NCBI RefSeq assembly: GCF_001698225.1
Contig: NZ_CP016594.1
Span: 2,790,001-2,854,000 of the forward strand
Direction of reading: 5' to 3'
Source: Gordonia terrae
GTDB taxonomy: Bacteria > Actinomycetota > Actinomycetes > Mycobacteriales > Mycobacteriaceae
DNA: 64,000 bases
Shown here: in pieces, positions 47,976 through 55,504 of the stretch
Numbering within the stretch: the stretch's first letter is position 1
Layout of the letters: each line of letters begins with the position of its first letter
Position numbers and translations under genes: made by a program
Notes under the pieces: generated by a model
The model's input: the letters and a program-made list of their open reading frames with translations, nothing else
The model's database searches: none
What the model was told of the DNA's origin: nothing

Positions 47976-48422
47976 ATGGACAAGCAACTGCTCGTCGACA
48001 GTCTGGCTCTCGTCGACCTGCCCGACTCGGGTCTCACCGTCCGTTTCTACGAAGTCCTCTTCGAGCGCTATCCCACGGTCCGCGCGATGTTCGACGGTGA
48101 CACCCGCGTGCAGGCACGCAGGCTGCGGAGCGCGATCGTGTCCGTCGTGGAGCATGTCGACGACGCCGAGTGGCTGAGGACGACGCTCCACGCGCTGGGG
48201 CGGCAGCATGCCCGGTTCGGCGTCACCCGGCCGATGTACTGCGCGTTCGCGGAATGCATGATCGCCGCCATGAGCGAGATCGGCGGCGATGCGTGGACTC
48301 CGGCGATGACGCAGGCGTGGGACCGTGCCCTCGGCGCGATCGCGACGATCATGCTCGACGGCTACCCCGACCAGTCGGCAACTGCACCGCGCGCCCGACG
48401 ACGCAGCGCAGGGGCGGCCTGA
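47976..48422 (+). CDS. Single-domain globin (flavohaemoglobin-like)
   Basis: Globin-fold protein of 148 residues. Helix A/B region LVDSLALVDLPDSGLTVRFY, then FYEVLFERYPTVRAMFDGD. The proximal haem histidine is expected in LGRQHARFGV (about residue 79), then the G/H helices (YCAFAECMIAAMSEIGGD, MTQAWDRALGAIATIMLDGY). It has no reductase domain. Possible roles are nitric oxide or oxygen binding. It starts 113 bases after the RT on the same strand, with a weak hairpin between, so operon membership with the retron is uncertain. Confidence 0.78.
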   Translation: MDKQLLVDSLALVDLPDSGLTVRFYEVLFERYPTVRAMFDGDTRVQARRLRSAIVSVVEHVDDAEWLRTTLHALGRQHARFGVTRPMYCAFAECMIAAMSEIGGDAWTPAMTQAWDRALGAIATIMLDGYPDQSATAPRARRRSAGAA

Positions 48423-48472
48423 CCGGCCCCGAGAGTCGACCGCGATACGATCCCGCTCGGAAGTGAGGGCTC

Positions 48473-49771
48473 GTGACTGCTGCTGGAACCATCCGACATG
48501 CGCTGGATCGCTACCTGGGATCAGCTCGGGCCCGGTGGGCGACACTCGCTGCCTTCGTCCTCAGTTCGGCGGTCGCGATTCTCGTTCTGCCGAACCAACC
48601 GCCAACCCCGTATCGCATCGACTTCGACGTCTACCGCATGGGTGGACAGGTCCTGCTCGACGGCGGCGATCTGTACGGCATGCTGCCGCAGCTCGCCGAG
48701 GGCTCCTATCTGCCGTTCACCTACCCACCGCTCGCCGCCGCACTGTTCTCTGCGTTCACCGTCGTACCGCTCGGCCTGGGCCAGGCACTGTTCACCGCGA
48801 TCTCCATCGGCTGCCTGCTCGTGGTGTGCCGGATCGTCCTGTCCGGTCTCCTCGACCGGCCGGTCAGAGACCTGTGGTGGCTCGCAGCGGCGGCCACGAC
48901 AGTCGCCCTCTGGCTCGAACCCGTCCGAGACACGCTCAACTTCGGGCAGATCAACATCGTCCTGATGACACTCGTCGTCGTCGACGCCCTACTGGGCCGG
49001 GGCAAATGGTGGAACGGTCTGCTCGTCGGCCTCGCCATCTCGATCAAGCTCACCCCCGCGGTCTTCCTGCTGTATTTCTTCGTCCGCCGGGACTGGCGCG
49101 CACTTGTCGTCGCCGCGGTGTCAGCGATCGGCTACGCCGCTCTCGGCCATCTGCTGACACCGAGCGACTCGACCACCTACTGGACCTCGACCCTCTTCGA
49201 CACCGACCGCATCGGGAGCCCGCACTTCGCGAACAACCAGTCGATCAAGGGTGAACTCGGGCGCCTGGGCATCGAGTCCGACGCGGCGTGGTTCCTGGTC
49301 TCGCTCGTCGTCGGATTGTTCATCGCGTGGGTGGCATGGCGCCTGCTGTCGCCGGCACCGGCGGACCCGCCGACGACGACACCGGCGGACCCGCCGACGA
49401 CGACACCGAACGACGTTGCAGCCCTCATCGCGGTCGCCTTCGCCGCGCTGTACTGCTCACCGGTCGCCTGGGATCACAGCTGGGTCTGGGTCGTCCCGCT
49501 GCTTCTCGTGCTGACCTACCTCGCAACGCGCCCCGCCGCGTCGTCGATCTGGTGGTGGCTCCTCGGCCTGGGAGTGGTCATCTTCGCCGTCGCACCGCAT
49601 CAGCGCATCCCACAGCGATACGACGCCGAGCTGTCCTGGGCCTGGTGGCAGCACCTCGTCGGGGCGTCGTACCTGCTCTGGGGTCTGGCCGTGCTGATCG
49701 CGGTGGGAGTCTCGGCGCCGCGCGTGCTCGCCTCGCGAAGGTCTGCCGACACGCTCGCACAACCTGCGTGA
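48473..49771 (+). CDS. GT87-type polyprenol-mannose mannosyltransferase (DUF2029)
   Basis: GT-C fold membrane protein of 432 residues with about ten hydrophobic segments. The family acidic motif is IDFDVYRMGGQVLLDGGDLY and the lipid-donor region includes FTYPPLAAALF, GQINIVLMTLVV and GLAISIKLTPAVF. Homologues in mycolata (PimE and MptC types) use polyprenyl-phosphate-mannose made by Ppm1 to build PIM or lipoarabinomannan; which acceptor applies here is unknown. A GGAAGTGAGGG site precedes the GTG. A 24-bp tandem duplication (PADPPTTT) lies in a loop. Confidence 0.85.
   Translation: MTAAGTIRHALDRYLGSARARWATLAAFVLSSAVAILVLPNQPPTPYRIDFDVYRMGGQVLLDGGDLYGMLPQLAEGSYLPFTYPPLAAALFSAFTVVPLGLGQALFTAISIGCLLVVCRIVLSGLLDRPVRDLWWLAAAATTVALWLEPVRDTLNFGQINIVLMTLVVVDALLGRGKWWNGLLVGLAISIKLTPAVFLLYFFVRRDWRALVVAAVSAIGYAALGHLLTPSDSTTYWTSTLFDTDRIGSPHFANNQSIKGELGRLGIESDAAWFLVSLVVGLFIAWVAWRLLSPAPADPPTTTPADPPTTTPNDVAALIAVAFAALYCSPVAWDHSWVWVVPLLLVLTYLATRPAASSIWWWLLGLGVVIFAVAPHQRIPQRYDAELSWAWWQHLVGASYLLWGLAVLIAVGVSAPRVLASRRSADTLAQPA
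49358..49405 (+). repeat. 24-bp tandem duplication in the GT87 gene
   Basis: Two identical in-frame copies encode PADPPTTT twice, in a loop between membrane segments. Exact identity suggests a recent slip. Confidence 0.85.
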
Positions 49772-49871
49772 ACACCCCGTCCGCACCACCCTCTTGAAAC
49801 AAGCGCTAAAATCCGTTCCAATGGTGCATAGTGATGTAACGCACATCGGATCAACGGGGAGTGGCAGGTTC

Positions 49872-51287
49872 ATGACGAGTCGGAAGAAGCAGATCCAAAC
49901 CGTGCTGGCGAAGGCGAGCAGCATGTACCCGAGCTCGGAGCGCCCCCTCGCCGAGCCGCCGGCAGGTTCCGACCTCAAACCGGTCATGGGCGATCCGGGA
50001 ATTCCGTGGCTCGGGAACACCCTCGAAGCGCTGGTCGACCCGTTGAAGTCGGCGATGGAGAGGTTCGATCGCTACGGGCAGGTCTCGTGGTCGGGTGCGC
50101 TGGGCATGAACATGGTCACACTCGTCGGTCCGGATGCGATCGAAGCGGTCTGGATGAACCGCAAGAAGGCATTCTCCAGCGAACTCGGCTGGGAGCCGAT
50201 GATCGGCCCGTTCTTCCGCCGCGGCGTCATGCTGATGGACTTCGACGAGCACATGCAGCATCGGCGCATCATGCAGCAGGCCTTCAGCAAGCCCCGGCTC
50301 ACCGGCTACCTCGACATCATGACCCCGCACATCGAGAAGACCCTCGCCAACTGGGAGGTGGGGAACGGCTTCAAGATGTACTCCCGCACCAAGGACCTCA
50401 CGCTGTCGCTCGCGACCGAGGTCTTCATGGGCGCGCACGTCAGCGAGTCCGAGGCCCACCGCCTCGAGCACGCCTTCGAGGCGGCCGTGCGTGGCGGTCA
50501 GGCGATCGTGCGTAAGGATGTCGGCAACTGGACCTGGGCCAAGGGGCTCCGAGGCCGCGAGGTGCTGCAGGAGTACTTCCGCTCCGAGATCCCGCTGCGT
50601 CGCGGCAACGACGCCGACGACCTGTTCAGCGTGCTCTGCAACGCCGAGAGCGAGGAAGGCGAGACGTTCTCCGACGAGGACATCGTCAATCACATGATCT
50701 TCGTGATGATGGCCGCGCACGACACCAGCACCATCGCGCTGTCGATGATGACCTACTTCCTCGGCCGCCATCCCGAATGGCAGCAGCGCCTGCGCGAGGA
50801 GTCCCTGGCCCTCGACAAGCCGACGATCGACTACGACGACGTCGACAAGCTCCCCAGCATGGATCTCGCCTTCAAGGAGACGCTGCGGCTCAACGCCCCG
50901 GTCGGCATGCTCTTCCGGATGGCGATCGAGGACACCGAGGTCTGCGGGCATTACATCCCGAAGGGCACACTGCTCGGCATCCACCCGTGGGCGACGATGC
51001 TCCGTAAGGAGTGGTGGCCCAACCCCACCCACTTCGATCCGGAACGGTTCTCCGCCGAGCGCCGCGAGGACAAGGTCCACCGCTTCGCGTGGGCGCCCTT
51101 CGGTGGCGGCGCCCACAAGTGCATCGGCCTGTATTTCGGTGGGATGGAAGTGAAGTCGATCCTGCACCAGATGCTGCTGCGCTTCGAGTGGGACGTCCCG
51201 GCCGGCTACCGCCCGGAACTGACCTACGGCACCGGCCCGACCCCCGCCGACGGCCTCCCGATCAACCTGCGGCACCGCAAGATCTGA
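49872..51287 (+). CDS. Cytochrome P450
   Basis: Haem-thiolate mono-oxygenase of 471 residues from ATG 49872; a frame extension to 49794 is not supported. Motifs: oxygen-binding I-helix MMAAHDTSTIA, ExxR in FKETLR, PERF-like FDPERF, and the haem loop FGGGAHKCIG with the thiolate Cys417. It has no membrane anchor. A sterol or lipid substrate is possible by analogy with CYP136/CYP51-like enzymes, but the substrate is not determined. No ferredoxin or reductase is adjacent, so redox partners lie elsewhere. Confidence 0.92.
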   Translation: MTSRKKQIQTVLAKASSMYPSSERPLAEPPAGSDLKPVMGDPGIPWLGNTLEALVDPLKSAMERFDRYGQVSWSGALGMNMVTLVGPDAIEAVWMNRKKAFSSELGWEPMIGPFFRRGVMLMDFDEHMQHRRIMQQAFSKPRLTGYLDIMTPHIEKTLANWEVGNGFKMYSRTKDLTLSLATEVFMGAHVSESEAHRLEHAFEAAVRGGQAIVRKDVGNWTWAKGLRGREVLQEYFRSEIPLRRGNDADDLFSVLCNAESEEGETFSDEDIVNHMIFVMMAAHDTSTIALSMMTYFLGRHPEWQQRLREESLALDKPTIDYDDVDKLPSMDLAFKETLRLNAPVGMLFRMAIEDTEVCGHYIPKGTLLGIHPWATMLRKEWWPNPTHFDPERFSAERREDKVHRFAWAPFGGGAHKCIGLYFGGMEVKSILHQMLLRFEWDVPAGYRPELTYGTGPTPADGLPINLRHRKI

Positions 51288-51291
51288 GCCG

Positions 51292-51341
51292 CTGAACAGG
51301 AGCGCCCTTTCCGACAACGGGAGTCGCGCTTCTGTTTTCAG
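51292..51341 (+). terminator. Terminator-like hairpin after the P450 gene
   Basis: CTGAACAGGAGCGC (51292-51305) pairs with GCGCTTCTGTTTTCAG (ending 51341), with one mismatch and one bulge. It isolates the P450 gene from the PucR gene. Confidence 0.65.
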
Positions 51342-51408
51342 CTCTACACGCGCATCGGTCACTGTGGACGTTGCGTGTCGGAGAGGAACGACAGGACCGG
51401 CGCAGCGC

Positions 51409-51414
51409 TACAGT
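51409..51414 (+). promoter_or_regulatory. -10 element (TACAGT) of the PucR gene
   Basis: TACAGT ends 6 nt before the GTG at 51421, supporting a leaderless start and that choice of start codon. Confidence 0.45.
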
Positions 51415-51420
51415 TCGACG

Positions 51421-52641
51421 GTGGGAACATCGTGGCCGGGTCCGAGCGTGCGCATCTCGACGCTCATCCGGATGGTGGCGGAGCACATGCTCGCCGCGGC
51501 CGACGCCGCTGCGCAAGAGGTGACGGCGGCGGCACACGAGTCGGCGGATTACCGCGCCGTGCTCGACGATCCGCAGCTCGTCGACGCGGACCGCCGGATG
51601 AACAGGACCAACATGCTGCACTGGTTGTCCGCGAACATCCAGGCTCCGGGAATGCGGGTTGCGCCGAGCATGGATCCGGAGATCCTGCAGTTCGCGCGGG
51701 ATGTAGTGCGCCGGGGGCTGGATCTGCACGACCTTGGTTCCTGGCGCGGCGCTCAGCACGGCGCGTGGTCGATGTGGGTCGACGGCTGCTTCGCCGTCAC
51801 TACAGACCTCGACGAACTCCGGGAGCTGATAAAGGTGTCCGAGCGCTCGATGGCGACGTTCATCGACGATTCGATCGCCGCGCTCGACGAGTTCGTGGAG
51901 CGGGAGCGCGCCGATCTCGCCAAGGGGGCGAACGCCGAACGGCACGCCACGGTCCAGCTGTTGCTCGAAGGCGCGCCGATCGGTCGCGCGCGGGCGGAAT
52001 CACGTCTCGGGTACGCACTGACGGGGCACCACGTGGCCGCGATCATCTGGAGCGATTCGACGGATGAGGCGGCCGGCCTCGACACCGCCGCGGAGGCGGT
52101 GATGCGAATGTGCGGCGCCGGGCGCAGGCTCACGCTCAACGCGAGCACCACCGCCCTGTGGGTGTGGGTCCCGGCGCACGTGGTCCCACCGGCCGAGGTC
52201 GCCGAACAGATCGTCGCGGACACCCCGGGAATCCACCTCGCCTTCGGGCGGCCGGGCCAGGACCTCGACGGTTTCCGCCGCAGCCACCTCGACGCGGCGT
52301 CGGCCCAGCGCATGCTGGCCCGACTGGGCTCGAACCGGACCGTCGTGCGCTACGAGGACGTCGCGCTTGTCTCGGTGCTCACCGCCGACATGGCCCAGGC
52401 CGATCAGTTCGTCGCCGACACCCTGGGCGACCTGGCCACCGCCGATCCCGCGCTGCGCGAGACGGTGCTCACCTACGTCCAGGAGCGGTTCAACGGCTCC
52501 GCCGCCGCCGAGCGTCTGTTCACCCACAGGAACACCGTCGAGCGGAGGCTGGCGCGCGCCGACCAGCTCCTGCCCGTGCCGCTCGCCGAGAGCGCGGCGA
52601 GCGTCGTCGCCGCGCTCATGCTGGTGCAACTGCGCGACTGA
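51421..52641 (+). CDS. PucR-family transcription regulator
   Basis: Regulator of 406 residues: an N-terminal helical sensory region (residues 1-200), a GGDEF-like degenerate middle domain (HHVAAIIWSDSTDE, LAFGRPGQDLDGFRRSHLDA) and a C-terminal PucR helix-turn-helix (YVQERFNGSAAAERLFTHRN, TVERRLARADQLL). The family often controls catabolic operons for amines, purines and proline. It is convergent with the amine operon, whose last gene ends 41 bases away, so it is the likely regulator by location. Confidence 0.85.
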   Translation: MGTSWPGPSVRISTLIRMVAEHMLAAADAAAQEVTAAAHESADYRAVLDDPQLVDADRRMNRTNMLHWLSANIQAPGMRVAPSMDPEILQFARDVVRRGLDLHDLGSWRGAQHGAWSMWVDGCFAVTTDLDELRELIKVSERSMATFIDDSIAALDEFVERERADLAKGANAERHATVQLLLEGAPIGRARAESRLGYALTGHHVAAIIWSDSTDEAAGLDTAAEAVMRMCGAGRRLTLNASTTALWVWVPAHVVPPAEVAEQIVADTPGIHLAFGRPGQDLDGFRRSHLDAASAQRMLARLGSNRTVVRYEDVALVSVLTADMAQADQFVADTLGDLATADPALRETVLTYVQERFNGSAAAERLFTHRNTVERRLARADQLLPVPLAESAASVVAALMLVQLRD

Positions 52642-52681
52642 CGCCCGCGGCGTCCCCGGCCGGAGCCGTCGTGCTCCCGGC

Positions 52682-52912
52682 TCATCCCACGGCGACGACC
52701 GTCGCCTGGCCGTGTGCAGACCAGGCGGATTCGGATCCGGAGTAGAGGATCGCCGCGGCCTTGGCGTGGGTCCGGTTCCACAGGGCGACCCTGTGGCCGG
52801 CATCGGCCGGCGGGCGTACGAGTGGGGCACCCATCAGTCCGCAGCCGAGGACCGTGACGTCATGAGCGGTCTGTTCTCCACGGGTGTCTCCCTCGTGGTC
52901 GGTCCGGGTCAT
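52682..52912 (-). pseudogene. Truncated NAD(P)-binding reductase (imine-reductase/HIBADH type)
   Basis: Open frame of 76 codons starting 10 bases after the aldehyde dehydrogenase stop. VTVLGCGLMGAPLVRPPADA and GHRVALWNRTHAKAAA are the Rossmann start of 6-phosphogluconate-dehydrogenase-like reductases such as imine reductases. After the lysine in THAKAAA the similarity stops and only 25 unrelated residues remain (full proteins are about 290). It is the last gene of the operon and appears cut by a deletion or rearrangement. Confidence 0.65.
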
Positions 52913-52922
52913 GGTGGCCGGT

Positions 52923-54389
52923 CTACACCGGCAGGTCGGGCGAGTCGACGCCGACCACCCGGTCGCCGCAGAACACCCGGATCGACTCGGCCGGACCGTG
53001 TCCGCCGATTCCGGACGGCCCCCAGAAGCTCTGCGCGGAGTTGTCGCCGAGGTCGGCGACCTTCGCGCCGTTGACGCGGACCTCGCCGGACTTGACCCGG
53101 GCGCCGACCGCGATCGCGCGGTCGGTGTCGGTGCCGAAGACGTACGCGTCGAGGCCCGACGGGTGCGCGTTGGCCGCTCGCAGCGCCTCCTCCTCGGAGT
53201 CCACGCCGTGCAGCGAGACGACCGGCCCGAACAGCTCTGCCGTCGTGCGGTCGGGGTCGGAACCGGTGGCGACCGTGGGTGACAGGAAGAACCCTGCCAG
53301 GGCGGGCAGCCGGCCCGGCTGGTCGACCTCGGCTCCGAGCGCGCGCAGGCCGTCGATTCGCTGCTGCAGCATGCGGTAGTGCGGCTCGTTGGAGATCGGG
53401 CCGATGTCGGTGGCCTCGTCCAGCGAGTGCCCGATCCGCAGTTTCGCGATGCGCTCTGCCAGCGCCACACGGAGCGGCTGCACCAGGTGCTGTGGCGCGA
53501 GTACCTTGCCCGGGCCCTCGCACCATTGTCCGTTGAGGTTCGTCATGCCCGTGAGGATCCCGTCGGCGGTCGCGTCGAGGTCGGCGTCGTCGAGCACGAT
53601 CACCGGGTTGTTTCCGCCCAGCTCCAGCTGCAGGACCTTGAAGTCCTCCGCTGCGGCGCGGGCGATCGCCCGCCCCGCGCCCGGGCCGCCCGTGAAGGAC
53701 ACGACCTGGATCCGATGGTCACCCGTCAGTGCGGCACCGATGTCGCCGGCGCCGTGGACCAGTTGGAGGGCACCGTCGGGCAGGTCGGCATCGACGAGGC
53801 ACTCGGCGATCACCTGCGCGCTGGCGGGCGCGTGCTCGGACGGCTTGAGGAGGACGGGGCAGCCGGCGGCGACAGCGCTCGCGACCTTGGCCGCCGGGAT
53901 GAAACTGGGGCCGTTCCACGGGGTGAGGATCGCCGCGGGGCCCCACGGGATCCGGTGCAGCCGTACGTCGCGGCCGCCTGCGGAGAGCTCAGTGACGCGG
54001 GCGATGTTCCGCGCCTCGGCGGCCGCGCCGCGTAGGCGGTGCGGAAGGAACGCCGCGATCTTGCGGGTGGCGCCGATCGCCGTGCCGCTTGTGAGCGCGT
54101 CGACCCGCGCGATCTCCTCGAGCCGCTGCTCGACGTTCGCCGCGGCCCGCTCCAGGGCCTCGGCGCGTTCGATCCGGAAGTCGTCGGCGGAGAAGTCCGT
54201 CGCGTCGTAGACGCGCTGCGCGAGGTCCAGCGCGCGGTCGAGATCGGCCTGGGTGGTGGTCACCGTGCGGTGGACGGGGGCGCCGGTGTTCGGGTCGACG
54301 TTCCAGGTGTCGAGCGTCTCGCACTCTATCCACTCCCCGGCGATGTAGCTGCGGGGCTGGGCAAGGGTGGTTGTGGTCTCGGTGGTCAT
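52923..54389 (-). CDS. NAD(P)-dependent aldehyde dehydrogenase
   Basis: ALDH of 488 residues. Cofactor site ILTPWNGPSFIPAAKVASAV, catalytic Glu in LQLELGGNNPVIV and catalytic Cys in GQWCEGPGK, plus ELFGPVVSLHGVDSEEEAL. It oxidises the aldehyde released by the amine oxidase or the alcohol dehydrogenase; the exact aldehyde is unknown. The start overlaps the ADH stop by 4 bases. It has no targeting sequence and should be cytoplasmic. Confidence 0.92.
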   Translation of the reverse strand: MTTETTTTLAQPRSYIAGEWIECETLDTWNVDPNTGAPVHRTVTTTQADLDRALDLAQRVYDATDFSADDFRIERAEALERAAANVEQRLEEIARVDALTSGTAIGATRKIAAFLPHRLRGAAAEARNIARVTELSAGGRDVRLHRIPWGPAAILTPWNGPSFIPAAKVASAVAAGCPVLLKPSEHAPASAQVIAECLVDADLPDGALQLVHGAGDIGAALTGDHRIQVVSFTGGPGAGRAIARAAAEDFKVLQLELGGNNPVIVLDDADLDATADGILTGMTNLNGQWCEGPGKVLAPQHLVQPLRVALAERIAKLRIGHSLDEATDIGPISNEPHYRMLQQRIDGLRALGAEVDQPGRLPALAGFFLSPTVATGSDPDRTTAELFGPVVSLHGVDSEEEALRAANAHPSGLDAYVFGTDTDRAIAVGARVKSGEVRVNGAKVADLGDNSAQSFWGPSGIGGHGPAESIRVFCGDRVVGVDSPDLPV

Positions 54390-55504
54390 AGGGTCACCTC
54401 GGTCTCGGAGCGGGTGGGCATGGCGACGACGATCCGCGTGACGTCGCCCGATTTCATGGCCTCGAAGCCCTCGTTGATCGCCTCGAATCCGATGACGTCC
54501 GTGACCATCTCATCGAGCAGCAGCCGGCCTTGCTGGTAGAGGCGGGCGAACTGTCCGATGTCCTCGCGTGCCTGGCCGGAGCCCATGTACGAGCCGATCA
54601 GGCGCTTCTCGCTGAAGAAGAAGTCGGCGGCGGGGACGGGTACGTCGGTGCCGTCGGGCGCGATGCCGACCAGGCACGCGGTGCCGGTGGCACGCGCAAT
54701 CGCGAGTGCCGTCGCGGCGGTGCGCGCCGAGCCGACGGCCTCGAAGGCGTAGTCCACGCCGTCGCCGAGCAGTTCGGCGATCTCGGCTCGCACGTCGCCC
54801 GCACCGTTCACCGTGTGCGTGGCGCCGTACTGGTGCGCGGCCTTCAGCCGGGCGTCGTCGAGGTCGATTCCCACGATGGCGGACGCGCCGGCCAGCCGCG
54901 CGCCCTGGATGATGGCCGAACCGACTCCGCCGCAGCCGATCACCGCGACGGTGGAACCCGGGCGCACCTGCGCCCCGCGGAACACAGCGCCGACGCCGGT
55001 CACGATGCAGCAGGAGAGCAGGCAACCCACGCGGGTCGGTACGTCGTCGGGCAGCTTCACCGCGGCGTTCGCGCGGAGCAGGATGTGCTCGGAGAACGCG
55101 CCGACGTCGCCGAGGCGGGCGACGGGCGTCCCGTCGGGCAGCGAGTACGCGGGCCGAGGGCGGCGCCGGATCTCCGCCTGCCGCTGGCACTGGGTGGAGC
55201 GACCTGCGTTGCAATTCGCGCACTGCCCGCACGACGGGGTCAGCGCGCCGGTCACGCGGTCGCCGGGCTCGAGGTCGGTGACGGCGGAGCCGACCGACTC
55301 GACGACACCCGCCACCTCGTGCCCGACGACGACCGGCATCTCGGATTCGACGGTGCCGGTCATGTAGTGCAGGTCGCTGTGGCACAGCCCCACGTGGGTG
55401 ACGGCGACCCGCACCTCGTGGGGCTCGGGATCGTCCACGTGGATGTCGGTCAGGTGCAGGGGCCGGCCCACCTCGGTGAGCACAGCGGCGCGGGTGGTCA
55501 TCAT
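54386..55504 (-). CDS. Zinc-dependent alcohol dehydrogenase (MDR, class III-like)
   Basis: Medium-chain dehydrogenase of 372 residues. Catalytic zinc ligands Cys in HVGLCHSDLHY, and GHEVAGVVE; structural zinc cysteines in CGQCANCNAGRSTQC; NAD site VAVIGCGGVGSAIIQGARLA. Two adjacent ATGs (55504, 55501) are possible; the first overlaps the upstream gene's stop. It interconverts an alcohol and an aldehyde in the amine pathway, or handles aldehyde overflow; the substrate is unknown. Confidence 0.9.
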   Translation of the reverse strand: MMTTRAAVLTEVGRPLHLTDIHVDDPEPHEVRVAVTHVGLCHSDLHYMTGTVESEMPVVVGHEVAGVVESVGSAVTDLEPGDRVTGALTPSCGQCANCNAGRSTQCQRQAEIRRRPRPAYSLPDGTPVARLGDVGAFSEHILLRANAAVKLPDDVPTRVGCLLSCCIVTGVGAVFRGAQVRPGSTVAVIGCGGVGSAIIQGARLAGASAIVGIDLDDARLKAAHQYGATHTVNGAGDVRAEIAELLGDGVDYAFEAVGSARTAATALAIARATGTACLVGIAPDGTDVPVPAADFFFSEKRLIGSYMGSGQAREDIGQFARLYQQGRLLLDEMVTDVIGFEAINEGFEAMKSGDVTRIVVAMPTRSETEVTL

